Source: Akkermansia muciniphila | GTDB lineage: Bacteria > Verrucomicrobiota > Verrucomicrobiia > Verrucomicrobiales > Akkermansiaceae | Direction of reading: 5' to 3' | Assembly (NCBI GenBank): GCA_945873305.1 | Contig: CAMCCX010000005.1 | Location: 1 to 56,655 of the forward strand | Length of the DNA stretch: 56,655 nucleotides | Shown: positions 1 to 9,104 of the stretch, piece after piece | Numbering within the stretch: the stretch's first letter is position 1 | How the letters are laid out: every line of letters starts with the position of its first letter | Notes under the pieces: generated by a model | Told to the model about the DNA's origin: nothing | The model's database searches: none | Seen by the model: the letters and a program-made list of their open reading frames with translations, nothing else | Translations under genes and position numbers: made by a program

Positions 1-213
1 ATCCGCATCGCCGCGCTGCTGCGGGAGAAGTCCTATCAGTCCAAAATGCTGCTCCAGGTGCATGACGAACTCGTCTTCGACCTCGCGCTCGACGAACGGG
101 AAGAACTCGTCCCGCAAATCCTCACCGCCATGAAAACCGCGCTGCCGCTGCCTCACGGCGTGCCCGTCGAGGTCAGCTCCGGCACCGGGCCTAACTGGCT
201 CGCGGCGCATTGA
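1..213 (+). CDS. polA: DNA polymerase I, C-terminal end (partial)
   Basis: The window opens inside a reading frame that runs 70 codons to a TGA. It contains LLQVHDELVFD, which is motif C of family A DNA polymerases; its acidic residues bind catalytic metal in the palm domain. The ending PVEVSSGTGPNWLAAH matches the usual polA C-terminus. The protein fills gaps in repair and removes RNA primers during lagging-strand synthesis. Only the last part of the polymerase domain is present, so the exonuclease domains cannot be judged. It converges on lptB with 6 nt between the stop codons. Confidence 0.93.
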   Translation: MRIAALLREKSYQSKMLLQVHDELVFDLALDEREELVPQILTAMKTALPLPHGVPVEVSSGTGPNWLAAH

Positions 214-219
214 GCCGCG

Positions 220-984
220 TCACATCCTGAAATCCTCGCCCAGGTAATGCTTGCGGGCGATGGGGTCGTTGACGAGCTCGTCGGACGCGCCTTCGAGGAT
301 GACGCGGCCGTCGTGGATGAGGAAGGCGCGGTCGGTGATGCTGAGGGTTTCGCGCACCGAGTGGTCGGTGATGAGAATGGCGAGCCCGTCGCGGTCGCGC
401 AGCTCGCGGACGATGCGCTGGATGTCCTCCACGGCGATGGGGTCGATGCCGGCGAAGGGCTCGTCGAGCATCAGCAGCGTCGGGTCCGAGCACAGCGAGC
501 GGGCGATGGCGAGGCGGCGTTTCTCCCCGCCGGATAGAGTGATGGCGAGCGACTTGACGAGCTTGCTGATGCCGAAGCGCTCCAACAAATCATGGGCGCG
601 TTCATGGCGCTCGGCGCGGTTGAGATTCGGCCGGGTTTCGAGAATGGCGAGCAGGTTGTCCAGCACCGAGAGTTTGCGGAAAACCGACTCCTCCTGCGGC
701 AGATAGCCGAGCCCGAGGCGGGCGCGGCGGTGCATCGGCATGTGCGACATGTCGTGGCCGTTGAAGCAAACCGAACCGGCGTCCGCGGGGATCAGGCCGG
801 CGATCATGTAGAACGAGGTGGTCTTGCCCGCCCCGTTAGGACCGAGCAGTCCGACGATTTCCCGGGGCTGGACGGTGATGGAAACCCCGTCCACCACGGC
901 GCGGCCGTTGTAAGTTTTACGAAGTCCGTTAGCGAAGAGGACGGCGGATTCCGTGTGGGAGCAGGTGGAGCCGGGATGGTGCAT
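220..984 (-). CDS. lptB: LPS export ABC transporter ATP-binding protein LptB
   Basis: Cytoplasmic ATPase that powers LPS extraction from the inner membrane with LptF and LptG. From the chosen ATG the protein has 254 residues, with Walker A GPNGAGKTT at 48-56, signature LSGGEKRR, Walker B LLMLDEPFAGIDP and switch histidine in ITDHSVRETL; the last two are LptB-like. The frame is open further upstream to an ATG at 1089, but that would add 35 residues with no family counterpart and overlap lptC/A. No Shine-Dalgarno is visible at either start. It is the last gene of the leftward DUF1844-kdsA-lptC/A-lptB group. No lptF or lptG lies in the window. Confidence 0.92.
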   Translation of the reverse strand: MHHPGSTCSHTESAVLFANGLRKTYNGRAVVDGVSITVQPREIVGLLGPNGAGKTTSFYMIAGLIPADAGSVCFNGHDMSHMPMHRRARLGLGYLPQEESVFRKLSVLDNLLAILETRPNLNRAERHERAHDLLERFGISKLVKSLAITLSGGEKRRLAIARSLCSDPTLLMLDEPFAGIDPIAVEDIQRIVRELRDRDGLAILITDHSVRETLSITDRAFLIHDGRVILEGASDELVNDPIARKHYLGEDFRM

Positions 985-1033
985 CGGTGGGATAGTGGCG
1001 GAATTGGGCTTGGCGGTCACGGATGGGAAACGC

Positions 1034-2326
1034 CTACTTTTTTTTGGATTCCAGACTTCCGCCCATGTCCCAAATTCCTTCAGTGACAAAGCTGCCGGTT
1101 TTAGGCGATATCCGGATGGTGAGGTTCGGCTCTCTCGCCCGCATGAAGGTCGTGCCCTGGGTGTACCACGGGTAACCGCCGCTGAGGATGATCTGGTCGG
1201 CTGTGACGTTGTAGGTGAAAATGGCGCCGCTGGCGTGGATGGGCTCCTTGCCGGGAGCCGGTTTCTGTTCGATCAGCACGGCGCCCGTGGCGACGATGCG
1301 CTCGACCTCGCCGAAGCCCGCGCCGGGGCTGCCTTCCGCGGCGGTGGATTTCGACGCGTCCTTCGAGTCCTCTTTCGAGTCGTCTTTTGCGGCTTTGGCC
1401 GGCTTTTTCTCGAAGAAAATCTTCAGTTCGTTAGCTCCGGAAAGATTGAAGCGCGGATCTTTGACGGTGACGTTTTTGAGGTAAACCATGACGCCCTCGT
1501 CCGCATCGTAATACATGCCGCCCTCGCAGTGGATCAAAGTGTCGTTAGGTCCGCTCTGGATTTCGAGCGGTTTCGCGGGAGCCGGCACGGGGTCGGAATT
1601 GGCGGCGGGCAGATCGGCTTGAGCGAGGAAGGTGGAGACGTCCTTGGAGACGGTGGCGGCCGCCGCCGCATCGGTTTGCAGATTCTGGCGGGCGAGGGTT
1701 TGGGCGGCGCTGGCGGCTTCAGCTTTGGACGCGGCGTCCGCCTGGATGGCGGCGGCTTCAGCAGCGGTTAGCGGCTTGGGCGGCGCGGCGACTAGCGACT
1801 GGGAGAGAAGCGAGACGCCGAGAAGAGCGGTGGCGCGAAGCGGTGATTTGGGAGCGTGCATGGTCGTCTCGGTGGGAGGAGCTTGGAGGTGGGTGGTGAC
1901 GGGGCCGAGCATAAAACCCTTTCCCTCCGCCAGTGAGTAATAAAGACCGCTGCCGCGGGTGCTCAGCCGGTCGGAATGCATGTGAACGGGATCGCGGGTG
2001 GTGAGCAGGCCTTTTTGCTGGTTGAAGACCATCTTGGCGAAATCGACGCGCCCGCGCTGGGTTTGATCGGAGTTGTAAAACAAGACGGCAACTGTGTCAC
2101 CGGCGATTTCCCCGGCACCGACGATGGTCATCGCGTTGGCTTTCACGACGCTGAGCAAGCGGCGGTTTTCATCGTAGCGCGGCAGAATCACGCTCTTGAG
2201 CTCGCTGCCGTCGGGAAGCAGCCCGAAGGCGGGAATTTCCTTCACCGGCGGCGGAGTCGCGGGCACCTCTCCCGCCAAGGTGGCGGCGGGCACGACAAGC
2301 GCGAGAGCTGTGAGAATACGGCGCAA
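1034..2326 (-). CDS. LptC-like / LptA (OstA) fusion protein, periplasmic
   Basis: 430 residues. The N-terminus is a signal peptide (MRRILTALALVVPAATLAG). Residues about 40-150 resemble LptC in topology and in the motif region RLSTRGSGLYYSLAEGKG. At Met156 a second signal-like stretch begins (MHAPKSPLRATALLGVSLL, then AAPPKP), followed by an Ala-rich linker and an OstA/LptA-like beta-jellyroll region with GGMYYDADEGVMVYLKNV and HASGAIFTYNVTADQIILSGG. Gene position before lptB and after kdsA parallels the enterobacterial lptC-lptA-lptB order. It could be one fused bridge protein or two proteins made from two starts in one frame. The LptA part is the firmer assignment; the LptC part rests on position and general pattern. 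Confidence 0.72.
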   Translation of the reverse strand: MRRILTALALVVPAATLAGEVPATPPPVKEIPAFGLLPDGSELKSVILPRYDENRRLLSVVKANAMTIVGAGEIAGDTVAVLFYNSDQTQRGRVDFAKMVFNQQKGLLTTRDPVHMHSDRLSTRGSGLYYSLAEGKGFMLGPVTTHLQAPPTETTMHAPKSPLRATALLGVSLLSQSLVAAPPKPLTAAEAAAIQADAASKAEAASAAQTLARQNLQTDAAAAATVSKDVSTFLAQADLPAANSDPVPAPAKPLEIQSGPNDTLIHCEGGMYYDADEGVMVYLKNVTVKDPRFNLSGANELKIFFEKKPAKAAKDDSKEDSKDASKSTAAEGSPGAGFGEVERIVATGAVLIEQKPAPGKEPIHASGAIFTYNVTADQIILSGGYPWYTQGTTFMRAREPNLTIRISPKTGSFVTEGIWDMGGSLESKKK

Positions 2327-2354
2327 GAACGGGGTCGATTGGGTTTGGACTCGC

Positions 2355-3173
2355 TCAGTGCGAGGCGTGGTGAATCGCGATCAGTTTGACCAGCAGGTCC
2401 TCGATGAATTCGAGCGGGATTTGGTTAGGCCCGTCCGACACGGCGTTGGCGGGGTCCGAGTGGACTTCCATGAAAAGGCCGTCGAGGCCGGTGGCGACCG
2501 CGGCGCGGGCGAGGACCGGAGCGAGTTCGCCATCGCCGCCGGTGGCGCCGCCGAGTCCGCCGGGGCGCTGGACGGAGTGGGTGGCGTCGAAAATAACAGG
2601 CAGGCCTTCCTTGCGCATCCAGTAGAGCGAGCGCATGTCCACGACGAGGTTGTTATAACCGAAAGTGGTGCCGCGCTCGGTGATGAGGAAGCGCTCGCAG
2701 CCGAACGCGCGCATTTTCCCGGCGATGTTGACGGTGTCGAGCGGGGCGAGGAACTGGCCTTTTTTGACGTTCACGGCGCGGCCGGTTTTGGCGGCGGCTT
2801 CGAGCAAGTCGGTCTGGCGGCAGAGGAAGGCGGGGATTTGCAGCAGATCGACGTGCTCGGCGGCGATGGCGGCCTGCTCGGCGGTGTGGATGTCGGTGGT
2901 GACGGGGACGCCGAGCTCCTTGCCGATTTCACCGAGGATGCGGCAGCCTTCCTTGACGCCGGGGCCGCGGAAGGCGTCCACCGAGGTACGGTTCGCCTTG
3001 TCGAAGGAGGCCTTGAAAATGAAATGGATGCCGGTGCGGTCGGCGATTTCCTTGAGCGAGCGGGCCATTTCCCAGGCGAACGCCTCAGATTCGAGAGAGC
3101 ACGGGCCGAGGATGAAAAACGGAACCGGTCCGCCGACGGGGACCTTGCCGATGTTGAAGGGGTCGAAATTCAT
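2355..3173 (-). CDS. kdsA: 3-deoxy-D-manno-octulosonate 8-phosphate synthase
   Basis: KdsA condenses phosphoenolpyruvate with D-arabinose 5-phosphate to give Kdo-8-phosphate, the inner-core sugar precursor of LPS. The 272-residue length is typical. Family signatures are GPCSLES near residue 25, FKASFDKANRTS, TDIHTAEQ, QIPAFLCRQTDLL, VKKGQFLAP, ERGTTFGYNNLVVDMR and FDATHSVQ. The DAHP-synthase-like TIM barrel is complete. It starts 14 nt after the DUF1844 gene and ends 28 nt before lptC/A, so co-transcription is likely. This links Kdo supply to LPS export and shows the host is a diderm. Confidence 0.96.
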   Translation of the reverse strand: MNFDPFNIGKVPVGGPVPFFILGPCSLESEAFAWEMARSLKEIADRTGIHFIFKASFDKANRTSVDAFRGPGVKEGCRILGEIGKELGVPVTTDIHTAEQAAIAAEHVDLLQIPAFLCRQTDLLEAAAKTGRAVNVKKGQFLAPLDTVNIAGKMRAFGCERFLITERGTTFGYNNLVVDMRSLYWMRKEGLPVIFDATHSVQRPGGLGGATGGDGELAPVLARAAVATGLDGLFMEVHSDPANAVSDGPNQIPLEFIEDLLVKLIAIHHASH

Positions 3174-3187
3174 GGAAGTTGGAGCGG

Positions 3188-3460
3188 TTAAGAATCGGTG
3201 GAAGCCAGGGCGGTTTGGAACAGCGGGCGGAGGTTATCGAGCGCGGTGGTGAGGAGCTTCTGCTCGGAAGCTGTGAGATTTCCGTTGGTTTTGGAAGCGA
3301 GCATTTCCAGTGAATCAATCACGGATTTGGCGGCGCGCAGGTTGATTTGTTTCTCCCCGCTGTGGGGATTCGGAATTTGGCCGAGAAACAGCCCGGCGTT
3401 CTGGGCTTGGAGGATGATGAATTCGTTGAACCGGGGATCGGCTTCAGGCGCGGCGGGCAT
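3188..3460 (-). CDS. DUF1844 family small protein
   Basis: 90 residues from the ATG giving MPAAPEADPRFNEFI. The core FNEFIILQAQNAGLFLGQI followed by a helical stretch (AAKSVIDSLEMLASKTNGNLTA, SEQKLLTTALDNLRPLF) is the DUF1844 pattern: small, cytoplasmic and of unknown role. The frame extends upstream another 70 codons, but that part is Arg/Pro-rich and lacks family similarity, so the internal start is preferred. It is the first gene of the leftward operon with kdsA and the lpt genes, a recurrent kind of position for this family, but no function follows from that alone. Confidence 0.8.
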   Translation of the reverse strand: MPAAPEADPRFNEFIILQAQNAGLFLGQIPNPHSGEKQINLRAAKSVIDSLEMLASKTNGNLTASEQKLLTTALDNLRPLFQTALASTDS

Positions 3461-3693
3461 GGCGGGAGCGTCCGGGCTATGCGTAAAATATACAAGGGGG
3501 AAGACTCGGATCGGGGCGGTTTCAGTCCGCCGGGGGGCCGTTTCAGGGGTGATTCGCACGACGAATCGCGAGCGGCCAACCGCCGTCGGCGGTTCGTCTT
3601 TTGCCTTGCAGGGCCGGGCACGGCGGCTAATCTCGCGGCTCAATGGCATGCGTTTCATGCCACCGCCCAAACAAAAACCACCTCATTGAAATC
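3461..3693. other. Divergent intergenic region between DUF1844 gene and small lipoprotein
   Basis: No gene is supported here. For the leftward operon an AT-rich box reading TATATT/TATTTT lies about 30 nt before the DUF1844 ATG and may be a -10 element. A short inverted repeat AACCGCC-gtc-GGCGGTT sits at 3578-3594 without a following T-run. Function of both is uncertain. Confidence 0.4.
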
Positions 3694-3798
3694 ATGAAAC
3701 TCGCCTTTCTCGCCGCTGCCGCCGCGCTCTTCGCCGCCTCCTGCTGCCCAAGCACTCCCGCTCCCAGCCAGCCGGCATACGTGGCTCCGTCCAAGTGA
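3694..3798 (+). CDS. Small lipoprotein, 34 residues, SCC type
   Basis: Short frame from ATG to TGA. It has Lys at position 2, a hydrophobic Ala/Leu/Phe h-region and a lipobox ending LFAASC, followed at once by a second Cys, then a Pro/Ser-rich tail ending VAPSK. If signal peptidase II cuts before the first Cys, the mature part is only about 17 residues. No known family is recognised. It is followed 62 nt later by a similar protein with the same AASCC junction and an SK C-terminus, which argues that both are real. No Shine-Dalgarno precedes the ATG. Confidence 0.6.
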   Translation: MKLAFLAAAAALFAASCCPSTPAPSQPAYVAPSK

Positions 3799-3860
3799 TT
3801 TCCCTCTCCGGCGTTTTCATCGCTGGAAAACCCTTCTTAAAATATCCTGATTTCATTCCC

Positions 3861-4019
3861 ATGATCCGCATTCTCTCCACACTCGTCGCTTCGGTTTTCG
3901 CACTCTTGGCCGCATCCTGCTGCTGCACCGGTGAGCAAAAAGCACCCGGCCTGCGCGCGCTGCCCCAGTTCCAGGAAATCCAATCGGCTCCTGCTCCTGA
4001 AGTGCATTACTCCAAGTAA
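3861..4019 (+). CDS. Small lipoprotein, 52 residues, SCCC type
   Basis: The frame is open from an ATG at 3795, but MIRILSTLVASVFALLAAS at 3861 is a compact lipoprotein signal with a positive N-region, so this start is chosen. The lipobox LAASC is followed by two more cysteines (CCCTGEQK). The mature tail of about 33 residues is Pro/Ala-rich and ends HYSK. It looks like a paralogue of the preceding 34-residue lipoprotein. No catalytic or binding motif is visible other than the Cys run, which may hold metal or form disulphides (inference). A strong terminator follows at 4059. Confidence 0.65.
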   Translation: MIRILSTLVASVFALLAASCCCTGEQKAPGLRALPQFQEIQSAPAPEVHYSK

Positions 4020-4058
4020 TTCACGCTTTCCGGCATCGTTCATTCCACCCAATCAAGT

Positions 4059-4089
4059 GTCCCCCCGGCCTCCGGCGGGACTCTTTTTT
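4059..4089 (+). terminator. Rho-independent terminator after small lipoproteins
   Basis: GTCCC...GGGAC outer stem (4059-4063 with 4077-4081) encloses an inner CCGG-cct-CCGG stem, followed directly by a run of six T. It ends the rightward lipoprotein unit. Confidence 0.75.
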
Positions 4090-4138
4090 GTGAAAAAGTT
4101 CTTATTCCAAGCGAAAAACTGTCATCTGCTAGCGTCTC

Positions 4139-4360
4139 ATGAAACACAGTCCCTCCCCTGACGAACATTCCAAGTTCAACGGGAACTTGCGTCATTACCA
4201 CCGCTCTAGTGCCCAGCGGCAAAGAACCTGGGATGAATGGGTCGAAGGCCCTTCCTCCAAAGTCCGGACTCCCAGAAATTGGTTGAAAATCATCGGGATC
4301 ACCGTCGGCGTGCTCGCTCTTGCGGGAATCATCGCCGGCTTGGTCATCGAGCTCGGTTGA
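4139..4360 (+). CDS. Small single-pass membrane protein, 73 residues
   Basis: The N-terminal 45 residues are polar and rich in His, Ser and Arg, with no signal peptide. Residues about 49-71 form one strong transmembrane helix (WLKIIGITVGVLALAGIIAG). The protein is probably C-tail anchored in the inner membrane with the N-terminus inside. No family recognised. It lies 104 nt before leuC on the same strand, after a terminator, so it may share a promoter with leuC, though nothing links the functions. Codon use and the well-formed helix support a real gene. Confidence 0.6.
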   Translation: MKHSPSPDEHSKFNGNLRHYHRSSAQRQRTWDEWVEGPSSKVRTPRNWLKIIGITVGVLALAGIIAGLVIELG

Positions 4361-4463
4361 GGTCTCCGGTTTCTTTCCACCGGATTTGCATGCGGCTTTG
4401 ACATTCTGAAACTCCATGGGCAGTTTTCCCGCCCGCCGCGAACCACGGCGGACCACTTACACC

Positions 4464-5888
<1,425 letters not shown>

Positions 5889-5889
5889 T

Positions 5890-5918
5890 TTCAGCATCTC
5901 AGTTTTTCAGCATTTCAG
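5890..5918 (+). repeat. Four-unit TTCAG element, 8-nt period, before leuD
   Basis: TTCAG-like units start at 5890, 5898 (CTCAG), 5906 and 5914, exactly 8 nt apart. Exactly 13 nt separate the last unit from the leuD ATG, with CTACC in between. The same design, with the same period and spacing, occurs before gspF at 45769-45797. It fills most of the leuC-leuD spacer. Confidence 0.8.
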
Positions 5919-5931
5919 AATCTACCTTACC

Positions 5932-6531
5932 ATGGCACTCGACCCCGTTCCTTCCGTCACCGGCCGCGCTGTTTTCATCCCCGGCGCCGACATCGATACC
6001 GACCGCATCATCCCGGCTCGTTTCATGAAATGCGTCACCTTTGACGGTCTCGGTGAATTCGCGTTTTACGACGTCCGCTTCGACGAGCACGGCGTGAAAA
6101 CCCAGCACCCGCTCAACGACCCGCGTTTCGCCAAGGCGTCCATCCTCGTCGCCGGCGTGAACTTCGGCTGCGGTTCATCCCGCGAGCACGCCCCGCAATC
6201 GCTGCGCAAATACGGCTTCAACGGCGTCATCGCCGAGTCGTTCGCGGAAATCTTCTACGGCAACTCCACCACGCTCGCCATGCCCTGCGTGATGGCCAGC
6301 CCGGCCGACATCGTCGCCATCCGCGACGCCGTGGAAGCCGATCCGGAGACGGAAGTCACCATCGACGTGCAAGTGCTCCGCGTCCGCACCTCCTGCGGCC
6401 TCGACATCCCGGTGACCATGCCCGACTCCGCCCGCGAAGCCCTGCTTTCCGGCCGCTGGGACCCGATCCAGGAACTGCTCGACAACGACAGCGCCATCGA
6501 CGCGAAAGCGGTCGAGCTGCACTACGTCTGA
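5932..6531 (+). CDS. leuD: 3-isopropylmalate dehydratase small subunit
   Basis: 199 residues, normal for LeuD, the swivel-domain partner of LeuC. It shows the family's FIPGADIDTDRIIPARF near the N-terminus, VAGVNFGCGSSREHAPQSL and the nearby IAESFAEIFYGNS. The cell needs the LeuCD heterodimer for leucine synthesis; no other leu gene is in this window. The start is fixed by MALDPVPSVTGRAVF with no better upstream choice. It is co-directional with leuC and probably translated from the same message through the TTCAG-containing spacer, as no Shine-Dalgarno is present. Confidence 0.97.
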   Translation: MALDPVPSVTGRAVFIPGADIDTDRIIPARFMKCVTFDGLGEFAFYDVRFDEHGVKTQHPLNDPRFAKASILVAGVNFGCGSSREHAPQSLRKYGFNGVIAESFAEIFYGNSTTLAMPCVMASPADIVAIRDAVEADPETEVTIDVQVLRVRTSCGLDIPVTMPDSAREALLSGRWDPIQELLDNDSAIDAKAVELHYV

Positions 6532-6538
6532 CGGCAAC

Positions 6539-8985
6539 TCATGGCCGGGTAACTTGAATCCGGATGAAACACGTGCTGCCGGAACTCAACGGGAGTTTCG
6601 CTTCGCGGGTTTCTAACGTGCCGACCGTCGAAACCACGGTATCCGTAAATCCGGCCGGCGCGCCGTCTTGACCGGGAGCCTTCCAGTTTCCAAGCACGGG
6701 GCAGGTTTGCGGGGTGAATGTGAGACTCGTTAGAGTGACATCCCTCTGATAACGCACGACGAAGTGAGTCGCGGTCAAGGAGTTCACCGGCATCCGCGGC
6801 GTCGGCTCGTTGCCCACCACCGGCGAGGTCCCGAAGGCATATTCGATGAGATTGCTCCTGCCGTCCCGGTCCGCGTCACCGCCGGGATTTGAAATCGTCC
6901 CCGCGGGCAAACCGTTGGCGGATTCGAGAATCAAGGCCCAGCTGGTGTAAGGATCGTTCACGGTGACGAGCGCCGCATTCGAGTCCGCCGTACCCGCGGC
7001 GTTGGTGGCGCGGACCCAATAGCTTTTACTGGCGGTGAGGGCCGGCGTGGTGAATGACGCCGAAACCGCTCCCGCCACCGGGCTGGTCGTGACGCCCGAA
7101 ACTCCCGCATACCACTGGAAAGCGGGTGAAGTCCCGGAAGCCGCTGCTGTGAGAGTGGCGGTTGCGCCGCTGTTGATGGTAACCGGGGCGGGTTGCGTGG
7201 TGATGACCGGAGGCGTGACCGCGGCCGCAGTCACGGTTTTCATGCTGCCGTAGCCGAACCAACGGCAGCCCACATTCGGACGGATGCGCAGGTTGTAGCT
7301 GGTGCCTGCAATCAGACTGGTGCCGGCGGTGGTGCTGTTCAGCGTGAATGACGTGGCGTTTCCCGGCAGGGCGGTGGTGGTCGGTGTCGCCAGTTGGGTG
7401 GCATTGGTCACGGTGACGTCATCGATGAAAAATCCATAATCTGAATCAACCCCTTGATAAACGACTCCTCCGTTACGTTTCATGATGAAACGCAGATTAA
7501 CGATCTGTCCCGCGTATGCCGCGAGGCTCACGTTCCTGCTGATCCAATTGGCGTCCCATTCTGTGCTGTATCCGGTGACGCTGACTCCGTTCCGGCTGGT
7601 GATGTTGGACCAGGTGGAGCCGCCATTCGTGGAGATCTGAGTTTCCAGAGTCGTCGTGGTGGCGCTCCAGCGGGCGCGGTCATAATACTGCAGCTGGCTT
7701 GACGCGCCTGGGATGATGTTACGGGTGATGGCGAAGGATTGATCAGCCGAAACCCCGGCTGGATAGGTGAGCTGGAAGGCCTTTGAACCCATGCGTTTGA
7801 GCCCCGTCTGGCGGAGGCTGTAGCCTGCGGAAATCGATGCCGTGATTTGGGGTGTCGGCGAGTCTTCCGCGCCTTCGGTCCACGCCGCCGCGCTGGTGGA
7901 TGTGACTTCGAGCTGATAGGAATCCGCCTGTTCGATGCTGTTGAAAGCGTAATCCTGACTCGTGGTTGGCGGAGTGGCGGTGCCGGTGATGGTCACCGCG
8001 TCTCCCAGAATGTTGGGATTGAAGAGCGTCGTCGTGTAAGTCTTGCTCGTCGGGATTCCGCTGCCGCTGATGCCGGTGACAGTGACCACGTAAGGCAGGT
8101 CAGTGGTGACCGAGCCGGGCAGCCCGCTGGGTTGCCAAACGATGGTGTTGTCGCCATAACCGTTGTCGGTTCTCGAAATCACGGACAGCGGCACGTTGTT
8201 GCCATTTTGGGTCATCGTGACCGTCGCGCTGCCGAAGCCGGCGCCCGGATAGGACAAGGACCACCTCGCCGGGACGAGCGAATCCGGTACGTAACCCTCG
8301 TTCGGCCATGCGACGAATCTGGGTGTCGGCGCGGCTTTGAAATTACCAATCACCCAAATCGTATTGGCGGAATTGTAGGAGCCATTGGCTGGAATATCCC
8401 CGGTGCCCATTTCTTGGGCTTGGCTATAGAGAAGCCAGCGACGGTGGCCAACGATCACGTTATTGCCGCCATCATCGCGCACATAGGCATTCACCGATCC
8501 GGGGCCATAGGTCCCCAAGGCGATGTTTGAATTGCCGGCCGCCTCATAGCCGTCCGCCGTGTAATACGTCCATTGGTGGGCGGGGTGTGGCTCAGCGCGT
8601 TATTCGCCGACATGATCAGGGCGGCCTTCTGGCATTTGGCGGACTTGGTCGCATTGAACACGATATCCGCAGGCTGCCCGACCATGGCGCGGTAAAAATT
8701 GATCCGCCGCCGGACATCGTCCTTGAAGGTGGCGGTGGTGGTGCCAGCGGAGCCGGTTGCAACGTTGCCGGTCCAGCCCATGTTCGCGGCGTAGTTCTCC
8801 GAAGCTTGGTAAACACAGTTATAGAACGACAGCACATCCCGGCGGCTTGCCGTATTGACGGAAAACCCGTCCACAGCGGCAGGACTTCCGGTTCCCGGCT
8901 GCCACGCCCGGACACTCTGAGCACCTACAAAAACGAGCAGGAAGCTCGCGAGCGCAAAAAATCGACGGCTGGAACGGGCGCGCAT
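6539..8985 (-). pseudogene. Secreted CAP/SCP-domain protein with Ig-like region, one frameshift
   Basis: The two frames 8985-8491 and 8518-6539 form one protein of about 815 residues. The first has a signal peptide (FFALASFLLVFVGAQSVRAW) and the start of a CAP/SCP domain up to NALSHTPPTN. The second resumes with GTYGPGSVNAYVRDDGGNNVIVGHRRWLLY, where GHRRWLL is a CAP core motif. Adding one base near 8570-8576 restores NWTYYTADGYEAAGNSNIALGTYG. After the CAP domain come beta-sandwich and Ig-like segments and an acidic GDADRDGRSNLIEYAFGTSP module common in verrucomicrobial secreted proteins. A true mutation and a sequencing error are both possible. It is convergent with leuD, 7 nt away. Confidence 0.8.
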
Positions 8986-9038
8986 GGTGGTTTTTTGAAA
9001 TACCCCCTCCGTTTAGGCTGATTTTTTTAAAAGTCAAC

Positions 9039-9087
9039 TCAGGGAGATAGTTTAGATGACTTATTCATCTAAACTTTTACTCCCTGA
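9039..9087 (-). terminator. Long two-part hairpin downstream of ompA-like gene
   Basis: TCAGGGAG pairs with CTCCCTGA (8 bp) and, after a small internal loop, AGTTTAGATG pairs with CATCTAAACT (10 bp) around a 7-nt loop. It lies 17 nt past the stop of the leftward ompA-like gene and before the CAP gene. Only a short T-run follows in that direction, so termination or RNA protection are both possible. Confidence 0.6.
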
Positions 9088-9104
9088 CGACAACCCGCAC
9101 GAAT

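Noticed and set aside
3578-3594. Hairpin AACCGCC-gtc-GGCGGTT
   Set aside because: No transcript is known to end here and only a short T-containing stretch follows; left as a note in the intergenic entry.
4361-4463. Leader peptide or T-box for leucine control before leuC
   Set aside because: The 103-nt spacer has no run of Leu codons, no T-box-like motif and no attenuator hairpin with T-run.
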